A stretch of 42,788 bases of DNA from Conidiobolus incongruus B7586 (taxonomy: Eukaryota; Entomophthoromycota; Entomophthoromycetes; Entomophthorales; Conidiobolaceae): positions 1-42,788 of the forward strand of contig JNEM01008792.1 in NCBI GenBank assembly GCA_000697335.1. Direction: 5' to 3'. Shown in pieces: positions 23,023 through 35,800 of this stretch. The notes under the pieces are model-generated. The model made no database searches, was not told the origin of the DNA, and saw nothing but the letters and a program-made list of their open reading frames with translations. The first letter of the stretch is position 1; each line of letters begins with the position of its first letter. The position numbers and the translations under genes were made by a program.

Positions 23023-25566
23023 GTACCTCCAATGTGACTTCTTGAATCAGTATGGTAATCAGAGTTTCTTGAGCGATGGACAAGATTATTCTCCATCATT
23101 ATTAAAAACATGCAATATATTTTTATAGTTCGAACTTCAAAATTTATCGATAGAACTATTTAGGGTGGTTGAAACTGAAGTGTTATAAGAAAATAAGAAT
23201 AAAAAAATATTTGAACGTTGGTACATTTACTTTTAACGATATATTTAAACATTTTTCAAAATGCTTACAATACCGTTACAACTAAAAAATTTGATAAAAT
23301 TTTATTGACATGATCATTTTGATTAAATATTTTAAATGTTTTGAAGTTTGGCTGTTTAATATCAAATTCAATGATTGATTAAGAATTCTAAATATAATAA
23401 CCTCTACTAAATTACATAATGAAAAAAATCCATATTACTTTTTAGGGATAATGATCACTCAATATTACCATAAATAATAAAAATGATTTTTTCAGTTTTC
23501 TTTTGAACCAATTGGATTATTGATAAAATTACTTACATATGAAAACATTATATTTTTTAGCTACAATATAGCACGCTTTTAAATAAACATCACAAATTTC
23601 AGACTAATAATTCGTATTTATCATTAAAATAATATAATAATTAAATAATTGGAGTTAAGGGTATAAACTAAATATATCATTCGAAAGCTTCATTATTAAG
23701 TATTGTTCTATCTATCCAATTATGGCTTATTTTTAAAATCTTAAAATCAAATAATCTTTATATCATCCAAAAAATTATCATATTTCAAAAATTAATCATT
23801 TCAACTATAACAAAAATCAGTAACAGTCATTTTTGATATATAATCTATGTAAATTATGGCTATTGATATATCTGATTACTAAGTAAATATTCCTAAAATG
23901 ATGAATACTGTAATTGAATTGCTAAGTAAAATCTATAAAATATTTATAGTAAATTTCGGATTAGGCAGTTACCTAACTTAGTTTATATATTGTATTATCA
24001 TAATAGACATCTTGTTATATTATCAAAGGCTATTCAATCTTATCAATATTTCTAATATTGGGAATTAAAATCTATTTATAAAAGTTATTGATGAAATAAG
24101 CAATTTAATATGAATATTCAAAATGATAAATTATTAATAATTTATATACATTATAATAATGTACATCGATATAAAATAGCTTGCAAACCAATATATAATG
24201 TATCTGAAATGTATTCAAATTTATGTTCCAGACCTGTAGGATCTGAGTTATTAACGGTTTTTGCATGGATCTTTGATAAGTTTTATGAATACATATTCAT
24301 CAATAGATGATGATATCATTAGTATTTGGGTTAAATCAAATGATATTTCAATAATCACAGTTGAATATCCTTGAATTTGAAAATATTGAAATAGTCATAT
24401 TGATATGATTTAATGAATTTTGATACACAATACTTGTACAACTTTCTGCCAATAAATTGATTAATCATTATTAAAAAATTCTTAGATGTTTACGTCATAA
24501 TTCATACATTTAATATTTTTAGAATTTAATATTTTATTTTATAAAATTTATTTTCATTAATTATTTTATATTATTTAATAAATAAATGCTTAAATCGGCA
24601 TATTAATCCACCTAGGATATATTTTATTAATAATTTATCTGTAGAGATTTCACGAGCCATTTGATTAATGCTAAATTCAATCTAAATATATTAATTTTAA
24701 TACTGGTAATATTGTTTTATTAATTGTTTAATATTTTAGCTTTCTATCATACAAGCCAAAATTCTATATAATATTTCTTAACAGGTTATTAACATCACAT
24801 TCCAATATAACAAATATATTAGCCAACAAAAAAATATTTTTATCCAGTCATCTTAGTCATCAGCTTGAAAATCTATTAAAGCAAAATTAAGAAAAATGAA
24901 ATTCTTAATTTAGAATTTTTAAAAAATTATATATTATCCATATATGAAATTATATAATTTCTATTTGGAATGATACTTGGTATATTAAAATATTTGATTT
25001 ATTAATAGGAGTACAATATATCAATATAAGTGCATTAATTGTAATAATATGAATTCATGTAAAAATATGAAAATTTGATGATTGAATCAAAAATATTAAG
25101 ACAAAATCATGAATATAAGTAATATTGATGACAATTTTCAATGATTGATATATAAAGATTATTTATTAGTTTAAATTATATATAAATAAATATATGTGAA
25201 GTCATTTATACAAAATATACATTGGTTGGTTAATATGAAATTACAATAACGTTAATGCGGGTAATGATGAGGATTAATTAAATGATTACGTAGCAAATGA
25301 AATTTATGTGCCGATTATTCGCATTGATTGAAACAAGATCATTTCATTGATTAATGATGATGAATGATCAATGCTAACTGAGTCTCAAACTTCAGTGCAA
25401 TCTATGTTTCTATTGGTTTGTTGATGCGAAAAGCGGATTGGAGAAGAGCTATCATGACTGAGATCAGTCTTTTGAGCCAGCTATAAAAGTATCACCAGTC
25501 TTAATTTCGAAAGCTGTATCAATGAACCTGAACCTCTTGAGAAGTTCAAGAGATAAATACGGTCGA
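23023..25566. other. AT-rich intergenic region between convergent genes
   Basis: No supported gene. The 66-codon plus-strand frame at 24110-24310 looks random. G+C rises in about 25240-25566, consistent with the 3' untranslated region of the Rho gene on the minus strand rather than with another exon; no frame continues through it. A small 6-bp hairpin (gactga-ga-tcagtc) lies near 25456-25469. Confidence 0.5.
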
Positions 25567-26281
25567 TTAAAGGAGCATACAAGATCCAAATTTGACACGA
25601 AGTTTAGGTTGTTTCAAACAGGCTTTTGTCGCTGCTTGGAAGACAGCAGTGACACCTTCTCCAGTTCGAGAAGAGCATTCCAAATATTTAATAGATCTAA
25701 TATGATTCCTTAACTCAACTCCTTGTTCAAATGTGATGGGAGATTGATTATTATCAGAAAGCTGTTTAACAGTGGCTGGATCTGTCTTAAGATCAGATTT
25801 GAGTCCGACTAAAATAGTAGGAACTCCTTCGCAGAAATGTTGTACCTCGGGATACCATTTGTGGATAACATTTTCATAGGAAAGAGGTGAGACTAAAGAG
25901 AAAGTGATAAGTAGCACATCAGTATCTGGATAAGATAGAGGTCTGAGTCGATCATAATCTTCTTGACCAGCTGTGTCCCATAGAGCAAGCTGAACTTTCT
26001 TTCCGTCAACGATCACGTTGACGATTCTATTTTCAAATACAGTAGGAATATATCTCTATAATAAAGATTAGCACAAGCAACAGTGATCAAAGCGAATGAC
26101 AAACCTCAGGAAATACATTTTCAGTAAACACAGTCAGAAGACAGGTTTTGCCACAGCCACCATCCCCTACGATGACTAACTTCCGACGAGTATCGGGAAT
26201 AGGATTGCGATTTAACTAAATATGATATATTAGAATAAACATAAGAATATACATATAAAATATATATACTTTGGAAGACAT
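25567..26281 (-). CDS. Rho-family small GTPase
   Basis: Three exons on the minus strand, 26281-26270 (MSSK only), 26215-26105 and 26055-25567, give 203 residues. Introns are 54 and 49 bp; the second starts with the rarer donor GTTTGT. The P-loop GDGGCGKT is at 21-28, switch I YIPTVFEN at 43-50 with Thr46, and switch [16 protein letters not shown] starts at Trp67 with catalytic Gln72. LKSDL replaces the usual base-binding T/N-K-x-D. A Rho insert helix lies around [21 protein letters not shown] follows, and CMLL is the C-terminal prenylation box (Leu last favours geranylgeranylation). It should act at the plasma membrane in polarity and cell-wall signalling. It is closest to Rho1/Rho2-like proteins in overall pattern but differs at several usually fixed positions, so I give no symbol. 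Confidence 0.9.
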
Positions 26282-29200
26282 TATAGATCGGAATGTGAGG
26301 TAAAGTCTGATGTTTTATATGAACAAGTAAAAATTGAAGAGGGTGCGCTCAACAAAGTCAATTTTTACCAAGCACAAGTAAATAACTCAAAGAAAGTGTA
26401 GCTGAGTGATTTAAATATCAATTTTTTGATTCCATCATATCAAATGACTCCATAGTACTCAGATTAATTTGGCCTACCACACTCTCTTTTATCAATGAAT
26501 GTAATTGGAATTGAGGACTAAATTGTTTTGGACACAAACTGGTTTTCTCCTTCTTCCAACTATGATTTCGTGATAGTGTCATCTTTTTGTTGAATCAAAT
26601 GTGAAAAATAGATATTTTCTGATATTTAGCTGGGTATGATTGGGCCAAGATAATAAAATATTTGATGAACAGCTCAATCTCAAGTTCACTTTATATCGAT
26701 TTATATTTTTGAATTGTGTTAGTTGCTATGATCTAATAACTCCGCAAATTCACTATTTCTACATCTAATAACATTAATTTAGATTAAATAGCGTAGTTTT
26801 GATTATATTTTTGAATACCAAATCAGATATTATATCTTATTTAAATATTTGCTACTTTATATATTAAATAACCAATTAATATTCTATTCAAATATCTATC
26901 GAATTTTCAAATTTAAATAACTTGTAATAAAAGTACACTTCTCTATACAAAGTATTAGTTAACTTCACGATAAAGTATATTTTACGAATAGTTAATTCAC
27001 TTGAAATGATGACATATTAATCTTAATTACAAATATCGATAAAATAATTTAATTCATACCTAAAAATATAAGATGGATCCATTTGAATCTTTTGAAATCA
27101 ACCTTGCCTTTGGCTAAACAGTTCATCAATTTGATGACGTTTTATTATGAGCTATCATATCTATTGATTCTTTCAAGAAGCTTTTAATTGTCAAGTATAA
27201 TACATATCATTTAAATACAACTTAACATTCACATCTCAAAATTATCACATTTACTACTTGATTGGGTAATATTGAAATTAAAATGATAATTTATTCCAAG
27301 CATATGTCAATTATTATGGTATAGGTACTTCATTTATGTAACAAAATACTAATAAGTTTCAGTTACATAATTATAATGGTGATTTAATATAAAAATACTT
27401 AAATCCCATATTGAAGCAAATATAAACTAAATAAGTTAAATAATAATAGTTGACATTATTTATCTCGATAGTGATAGGAGTTAAATTAAGAAAAGTTGAA
27501 GGCCATTTATTGGGATTAAACTAATGTTTAAACGTGGTTATTATTCATTAAAACCTATCCAATATATTAACTGTCCATCTCACATTAATTTCATATCTAA
27601 TTAATATCCATACTTATAAGCATCATTTTATTTTCACAGCATCCTTAATATAAATTATTTTAGCGAAGTTATTAATTGTGCCTTAATATATTTAGAAATG
27701 TTTAATAAAAAAAATAAATTAAAATGTAAATGAAGTATGTTTTGATTAAGTGATTCAAATATTTTAAATTCAATATTAAAAATGATCAAATATTTCTTCT
27801 TCACCTGATTATAATTATATTTATATTATAAATTGAGATTATAAAAAATCCCAAGTCATTTTTGACTTAAATATTTGGATATAATAGTAAATTTACTCAT
27901 AATAATATAATTTATTATCTAAAAAAATATTTGACATGGTTTCAAGTAATTATCACAATACATTCATAGGTATGTTAATTTCATATTATAATGTGAAAAT
28001 GTTATAATTATCTATATAAAATCATTTAAATGGACTGGTATTTACAGTAAAATTCTTAGTAATAATAAATAATTCACTGAATTACAGGTTTAGTCCACTT
28101 AAAAATGAGTTAAATACTTGTAATTGTTCATGTTCTGGATAATTTGATGTTTGATGAGGTAGGCAAGTTCAACAATATGTATTGTTGGACTACTCTAGTC
28201 AATATATTTTGCTATTGTTCTATCGACCGCAAAGAAGATAACCTTATGATCAATTTTACTGTTATAGTAACCCCATCAAAATTACAATTATGTAAATGAT
28301 TAATTATATTGATCAATCTTATTATAATTAGCAGGTAGATAAATTATTCTTCATTCAATCTTAAGCTTATTAAAAAATATTTTTTTAAATATAATAAATA
28401 TATGGTATATAAATAAACTGTACAATAACCATTTTAAAATACTATACCCAAGCATTGTTTATTAGTATGGTGACTGTTGATAAATAATGATGACGTTAAA
28501 AAATGACTAAATTTGGTACCACCTAAAATCAATCTCTGAAGAAAGCATTTATAATAAACTAGAGTAATATTTAGTTTAACAAATTAACAATCTCAAAATT
28601 ACACTGTTATTGAATTTGGCATTTTATTCTGAATATAAAATGTCACTAAAAACTGATATATTCTTAAGAGCGTTTAGGAATAATTCAGAGATATTCAGTT
28701 TATTTTAAGTTTAATAGTATTATCAAACAATTTTATGGATATAGTTAAAAATAAACGAGCCTTGGGATACTCGAGTCAAAATGAGACTTTATAGAGTTTT
28801 GATCACAGAAATATAATTTAGTTGAAACTAGTCTTATTCTACGATATATGCATTTTCAAACTAACTTGTATTTTATTAGACATATACAGTATAATTCTTT
28901 TAATAATATTTTATTATGAATTAATATATTTTTACTCAGAGCAAATTGCATCTGTCTTGAACAATATCTATTAGTGTGTAAAAACGCAATACATTTGGTT
29001 TTATTGAAATTATGTTTTAGCTACAGAAAAAAAATGCTTTTTTAAATTATATTGTATAACTGACAATGAAGCTTGTGGCTTTGGTATATTATATAATTTT
29101 TTCAAAAGATGAAATATTTATTTAATATTATCAGATCTTTAATAGGTTATTCTATCACTTGAAAACATTTTACAATCAGTATTAATTCAATTTTCTTGCT

Positions 29201-30120
29201 GTACTTCTGAAGCTTATTCATTTAATAGCCGATTTAATTGAAACCAAAATAGATACTAAGTCCAAAAATTTATATATTTTATATTTGTCAAATTGGTTTT
29301 TTTTATACCTTCATATTTTGAACCCAACAATTTTTAACTGTAGCTGGCAAGGGGCTAGAACTAGTCTTTTAATAAATCTTAATTTTAAGTATGAAATATA
29401 TGTTTTAATAATGAAAAATTTAATAATTTTCAGACTTTTCAATATTCAATTAATAGATTATTTTTTACATTGATAAATGTGAATAAAAATAAGCTATTGA
29501 AATTGAATTAGTAGCTATTTATTTCAGATTAATTATATCAAATACAAATTGAAAATTTCAAATCATTCTAAAATATTTTAGATATATGTTTACATTCTTG
29601 TCAAAAATATCAATATCTTATATATTTTGTTTCAGTTTAGTATATATATTATATTTAAATTATATATAATTAGAATAAAACTTAATTAAATATTTGAAGA
29701 GATATTTTAATTTTATATTTAATTATATTAATCATCAAATTTATTGAATCCAATTATATGTATAATTAGTCTAATTGATGTCGATTCAAATAGTCACAAA
29801 TATTGTAAAATTGATTAACTTATTTATAATAGTGAATATGTCTCATCAAATTGAAGATATATATTGAAATACATCAATATAAATCACTTCATTTATCATA
29901 TATAATATTATTATTTAAACATTTAAAAAACTAGATCTTAAGACCTTTAAAGTCAGCTATATTCTATTTAACCTGATATATGTTATTATAATATATAAAT
30001 GAAAAAAGAATAAAATGGGAATAAAATAACTAAATTCACAAAGTATTCAAATTTGAAAATAAAAGGTAAATGCATTAAAATATAGTTTTAATGGTACTAT
30101 ATATTACATATATTAATCAA
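26282..30120. other. AT-rich intergenic region (3.8 kb)
   Basis: The left edge holds the Rho promoter, the right edge the 3' end of the Cdt2 gene. I found no gene between them. The 62-codon plus-strand frame at 29285-29473 lacks coding character. A near-perfect 24-nt palindrome lies at 28167-28190. Two short G+C-richer spots (about 27110-27190 and 28755-28800) have no continuous frame and no RNA fold that I recognise. Confidence 0.5.
28167..28190. repeat. 24-nt inverted repeat
   Basis: Two 11-nt arms (gttcaacaata and tattgttggac) are complementary at 10 of 11 positions, the exception being a G:T pair, around a 2-nt centre. It stands alone in AT-rich DNA with no poly-T after it and no neighbouring gene. 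It could be a chance palindrome. Confidence 0.5.
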
Positions 30121-32143
30121 TTAGAAGTCGCTAGATTGAATTCTAGAAGTAGGAAATGCAATTGAATTTGGCAATCCTCTCAATTGCTCAATACATAAAC
30201 TTGAAGCTTGACCAACTTCATCATAAATAGGCTGGGCTAAGTTTCGGTCATGTTTCCATATTTTAACGGTTCTGTCATCAGATGTAGTTGCCAGAGTACC
30301 TGGTTGATTATTAGACCAGCATACATCATTCACTTCGCCAAGGTGTTTGAATAAAACATAGGCGTTGGAGTCTATGTCTTGACTTTGAACTTGTTTTGAA
30401 ACTTTGGTATTCCATATAACTGCTGCATTAGATGAAGATCCTGCAGCTAAGAGATTCAAGTTGGAATCAATTGAAAGTTTTGAGTAGTATGATTTACCAC
30501 TGTAAAAATTAGGAGAGTTCATCCTCTTGATAACATGAGTTGGATCTTTGGAATTCAATTGATAAATAATATCATCAGAGCAAGCTGCAAAGATATGGTG
30601 ATTAACTGGATCCAAAGTCATACTAACAATCCCATAGACCCTTTCTCTAGAGTTAGATGGCGTATATTCTAAAATAGGCTGAGGATATTCTTTATGCTGA
30701 TGCGACCCATGACCTCCACTGGATCTCAAATCCCAATATTTCAACTTTCCATCGACAGCACCAGCTGATGCAAGTGTATGGAAAGTGTGATGTAGGTATG
30801 AAACTGAAGTGACGCTATGAGAATGTGAAGAAGTGGGAGCATTGGTTCTTTTTCGAGTAGTGGATGTAAGAGATAGGCGATGAGTGTGGCACTGTTTAAT
30901 TATATTCACCTTACTGCTGACAAAAATATCCTTATTTTGAGCAAATCGCTTTTTGAATCGCATATCCCATATACAAATATTTCCGTCTCGCGAACCAGTT
31001 GCAAATATGGCTATAAAAAATAATCTACCAGTTAGTGCGTTATAGGGCAACGAAAATTTTGAGTCTACCTGGATTAAAAGGGTCTAAACTGATGGATCTT
31101 ACAGTTGAATCATGTCCCTCAAAGAAATCCAGACATTTTCTGGTTTCTGTGTCCCAAAGTTTGACCAGTCCATCTCCCGATGATGTCAACTAAATAAATA
31201 ATCAATTTATTAAATTATCTCAATTGATCATGGTTGAATACGAACAAACTGAATATCATTATGGCACCATGCGGTATCAAATATCGCTGTTGAATGAGCC
31301 TGGAATCGAAAAAGGTTAGATTTATTCAGATAGAGGTTATCTACTGTGTCAAGAAGAGAAACAGCTCCTTCTTGGCCTCCAACCAAAAGATATCTACCGA
31401 AGTTTGCTTCTAAAAAGTCATGAAAGGTTAATTATGTATAAATATAAAATAGTATTTAAGTAAATACCTGTTGAAAAAGTGCATGATAATAATATAGATT
31501 GTAAGTTAACGGAGTCTTTGTAGGCATTTGTAAGATATTGAGGAGATATTTCCTTATTGACTAAGGTAAAATGAGTAAAATTATTTACAATTTGATCTAT
31601 ATTTATACCTCTTTTTGATACGGAGTGGTAAGGATGCTTTATAGGATGAAGCAACTGTCTGAAGGCATATTGAATGAGAGATATTTGTTTTGGAGAGTGG
31701 ATAAAGCGTTTCTTCTGAGTACGTTCAACGGAAAGTGATCGAATTAGACTTGAGCATTTTGGGTTGAAATCTGATTCTTCAGATCGATGGGGTTCTAATA
31801 ATGGGTTTAAATATTACTAATTAGATTATAATCGGTTAAAGATGGAGATGAAATTTACCTGAAGCAGATGTGTTATGTCTATTCGGACTGAAATAATCAG
31901 AAATTAGTCGATTTTGTCTAACTGGAGCTGAGTAAAGGGGTTATTTTACTATTACTATAAACATATGCACATATGTTATTATATTGAATTACTTGTAATA
32001 ATGCGGTTGGAGCTACGAATAGGCGAATTGGGAACATTTCTTTGAATTCGATTAGTAACTAGAGAAGATTGATCTGATATTCTGTAGGTTCGAGTATTAG
32101 GATTTTCATTTATAGATGATCCACCATTTATGGGTGTATTCAT
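30121..32143 (-). CDS. CDT2: Cdt2/DTL WD40 substrate receptor of CRL4 ubiquitin ligase
   Basis: Six exons on the minus strand: 32143-31993, 31927-31859, 31794-31468, 31409-31246, 31189-31069 and 31010-30121. They join in frame to 573 residues; introns are 56-65 bp, and intron 4 starts GTTCGT. The WD40 propeller occupies about residues 165-550. Diagnostic segments are AHSTAIFDTAW, TGSRDGNICIWDMR at 282-295, SAGAVDGKLKYWDLR ending at 373, and ATTSDDRTVKIW. The two WDxR boxes fit docking to the DDB1 adaptor. Cdt2 recognises PCNA-bound substrates such as Cdt1 and Spd1 in S phase and after DNA damage. The N-terminal 160 residues are Ser/Asn/Arg-rich and carry a PCNA-box-like motif (residues 56-63). 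The acceptor chosen for exon 2 keeps that motif; an alternative acceptor inside exon 2 would break the join. Confidence 0.88.
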
Positions 32144-32846
32144 GTTTTTTCTAATATACAATTAATTATAGTCAATTAGAACAAAGAGTTTTTATTAAAG
32201 GGTATCAAATTTAATTATAGATCTAAACAGACAATTTACGCGTATTTAATAACATAAATTCGATAGTTTATTTTTCAATTCATATAATTCATTAAACCAA
32301 TTAGCATTGAACTGAGTTTTCTCAATAATACTTGTTCATTCCAAAAGTATACAAATTAAATCAAATATTAATTATCCTAATTTCCTAATATATTTTTATC
32401 AAATATTATAACCAAGATTTATTTTGATAATTATCAAGAAATGTTTTTTATAATTGTATATTTGACTTGGTCAATGAATGTAAAAATTTGGCATAAAAGA
32501 ATAAAAGAAAATATATCTTATAGTGTTCATATCATAGTGATAATAAAGATGTTGTTCAACTTTAAGGCTTTAATTATTTAAGTGTTATTACAATTAATTT
32601 AATACATATCAATAAAATATAGTGTCATAAATTATCAAATATTTAATAACATTATTATATTTGCTATTTCATTCGAATATTATGAATGAAAACCAATTTA
32701 GGACTAGTCAAATGATATAAAGATAGCAAGTTAATTTCATATTATTTTTAATGATGGATAGTAATAAAAAAAATATAAATAAAAGAATGTGATTATAAAA
32801 TATGATTTAATGATAATATAATATTCCAATGAAAATGATAACTGAA
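32144..32846. other. AT-rich spacer between Tra1 3' end and Cdt2 5' end
   Basis: About 700 bp between two minus-strand genes. It must contain the Tra1 terminator region and the Cdt2 promoter, but I see no distinct element. No coding frame is supported. Confidence 0.55.
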
Positions 32847-35800
32847 TTAGAGCCACATAAACCATTCAAAATCGGTTTGAATCAGTTTGGTAGGATTGGT
32901 AGCCAGAGAGATCAAATTGCAGATCATGTCATTGATGGGAACAGGAGGGATATTCTCACTATCCAAGTTGGAAGGAAGACTTAGAGTGGATGCTTTGTAT
33001 TTGATCGAGTCTAAGTTTTTGGTAACAATCTCAATCATTTTGGCATGGTCCAAAATTTTGCCGTCTTCTACAGGGTTCGATGAATTTTTAGCATTCCAGT
33101 CAATGTATTCATCCTTGAGGATGAGGCTTAAAAACTCAGATAGTTTAAACTTGGGCTCGACGGTAACTATACCAAGTGTCAATAAGGAGCTGGTAAAGGT
33201 GCCTTCAACTCCAGTGGTTGTCATGAATTTAACAAGATTTGGAGTCAAGCGGAAAGGCACAGGTTCATTGCTCATTATTTTAGGTTCAGATTGGGACCAG
33301 TTTGGCAAAGCATCGCTTGTCCAGACATTGCCAGATTTTTGAGAAATACATATTTTATGAGGGCTTCGCTTGTTGATGGTCATGACATAAGTTAAATAGG
33401 TGAAGAGGGCAATCTGATTGGTGAAATGTCTTCGAAGAATCCAGTATTCTTCTTGATTGAGGTAGAGCTTACTAAAATGATTCATTAGGATGTTGTCACT
33501 AACCAATTTGGACTTAATTTCGGCAGCAATATCCATTTTGTAAGCAAGGATTTCATTAGGATTGATGTTTTTGGAGGAGAGCAGTTCTTGGCATCTCTGT
33601 GCATATAGGTCAAACGCATCATCTGGATGGATTCCTTTGGTGCCACAGTAGTCGGTGTAAAGTTTTTCCATAGTAGTGGAGCTGGGGTCATATTCTTGAA
33701 GATAAATAGTGTGATTGAGCATTGTTGAATTGGGGATGTGGTATCGAAGACTTTTGCGGCGCGATTCTTTGTTTCGATCAAGAATGTCATTGATGTATCT
33801 CAAAAGTTGGAAGATTCTTTCTTGTCGAAGCGAGTTTTCGGAATTATATAGCTGAGCAAAGAACGGATACTCTAAGCCGTTTTGACCACGGATCACAAAT
33901 GTCTTGTAGCAATAATTACGATCACACTTGGTTTTTGAAATGGGTTCAAATCGGTTGATTTTAACAAAGTTCTTGTTGTCTTTGGTATAATTAGAGTACT
34001 GACCAGGGATTTCGAAATCAGATATCTTAATCAGATTGAATTCCACCAAATATCGATTGTAATTTAAGATTGGAGGGATTTGGTCAGCTTTTTGGATAAT
34101 TGATTTGAAGCGAGCAGTCCACACGTTGATTCTGTTTTTGATTTGCGGAAGAGTTGGATTATTATAGAATATGGCCTTAAATGCGGCGCTATCTGATGTT
34201 ATACCTAGATTGATAGCAAAATCTCGAATGTTAACATCGGATGAATCCATATGAGGGGATTTGTTCAAAGGGTCCAGGCAATTCGACAAATATCTTTGCA
34301 TGACTTCCTCCTTGAGTTGTTGAATGTGGCGGTAGGTATCTTCTTCAGACGTTGGAGCGAGTTTAATCATCAACTGGGTTATTAAGAGATCAGCAGTGTT
34401 GAAGAAGAGAGGATAGAGCGATTTGATCATTCCAGCAATATCCTTCAAGAACTTTGAGGATGATTTGAAGCCGTCGTTTTGGAGAATTTTGCTTGCAGGG
34501 TCAGGATTCTCAGAAGAGTTCTCTGTCTTGACGCTTGGGACGCTGAGTTGTTCGGTGGATTCAGAGACATTTCCAGACTCAGAGAATGCCTCTCCTGGAG
34601 GAAGAGCACAGTTGAGATGGTAAATCATCGATTGGGGAAAGTTTTTGGAAATGTGGTAGAAATTATGGAAGATTACTTTGAAGCTTGACGTCTTCAAGAA
34701 TGTTAAGAGCTGAGGAATAAAAGAAATCCAGTACCACAAGGGATATTCACCACGATACGTTTCAAATGCCTTGGCAATGTTATTATCTTGATCATAGTTC
34801 AGAAGCCATAATATCTTCGATATCAGTTTCCTGCATTTATAATCTCGATTGCTTACGGAGGCTTGAAGGAAGCAATGGATGGCATATACAGCAGATTCTG
34901 TATCGCTAGTATTATTCATGAATATTTCTTCATTGAACTTACCCCAGGATTCCCATACAAGCGCTAAACTAATGTCCAGCTGACTGGCAGTTGCAAATGC
35001 CTTCTTGGCATCCTCAATTTGATTCAGCTTGGAGTAGAATTTGGCCTTCATTGAATAAAATTCAGATTTTTGAACCGATGTAAAGTACTTCAAATTGGTG
35101 ACATTGAGTGTATCCAACCCAGGTTCCCAATTCCCTGATCTCAAGTTGCATTTAGCATGCTCCATGATTTTCATGAATGCTTCTTGAATCTCAATGTTGG
35201 GAAGCGTATATATCTTATTCAAAAGATCTTGGCAAGCTTCTATTAGACCATGCTGTCTGATTACTTTAGCAAAACGATTGCTAAGCCAGGCTTTTTCATG
35301 AGATCCGCGATATACGATGGAGTTATTAGGCATAGGGACCGGGTGCTCGTTGGTGGAACCATCGGCATTCGTATCCTTGTACTCATTTAAAAACGGAGTG
35401 AAAATTTTATCAATGCATGAAAAGATATGACTACGAGATGATAGCAAATCGCTCCAGGCATCTAAGTCATCCCATTCGTTGGGCAAGCGCTTTCTCCAGA
35501 TCATGAGCAGTTGACGGATTTCTTGCGCCTTTGCCTCCAAATTACTTAATTCAGTATTATGCAAAGAGGAGATGATATGGAACGATTCTTTGAGTTCAAC
35601 GTATTGATGGCAAGTATGCAAAAATGGAAGATGGGCAAGCGTGATAGTGAATGGGAGTTGGGACCAATATGTGATAGTAGACTGAAGTGCTTCTTCGCAA
35701 AGGTGGTGGTATTTGTCCGTTAAGCTGGAATCGTCTAATGATAAAGCTAATGTATGATAGGCTTGATAAAATTTGAATTTGTATGGGGGAAGTTTCGAAT

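Noticed and set aside
24110-24310. 66-codon open frame downstream of the dispersed repeat
   Set aside because: Low G+C, no recognisable motif, and no continuing exon on either side.
29285-29473. 62-codon open frame between Rho and Cdt2 genes
   Set aside because: Hydrophobic AT-driven translation without domain features; starts from a non-ATG codon.
31418-31654. Separate small gene from a 78-codon frame upstream of the WD40 exons
   Set aside because: It is part of Cdt2 exon 3 (31794-31468) read on into the following intron.
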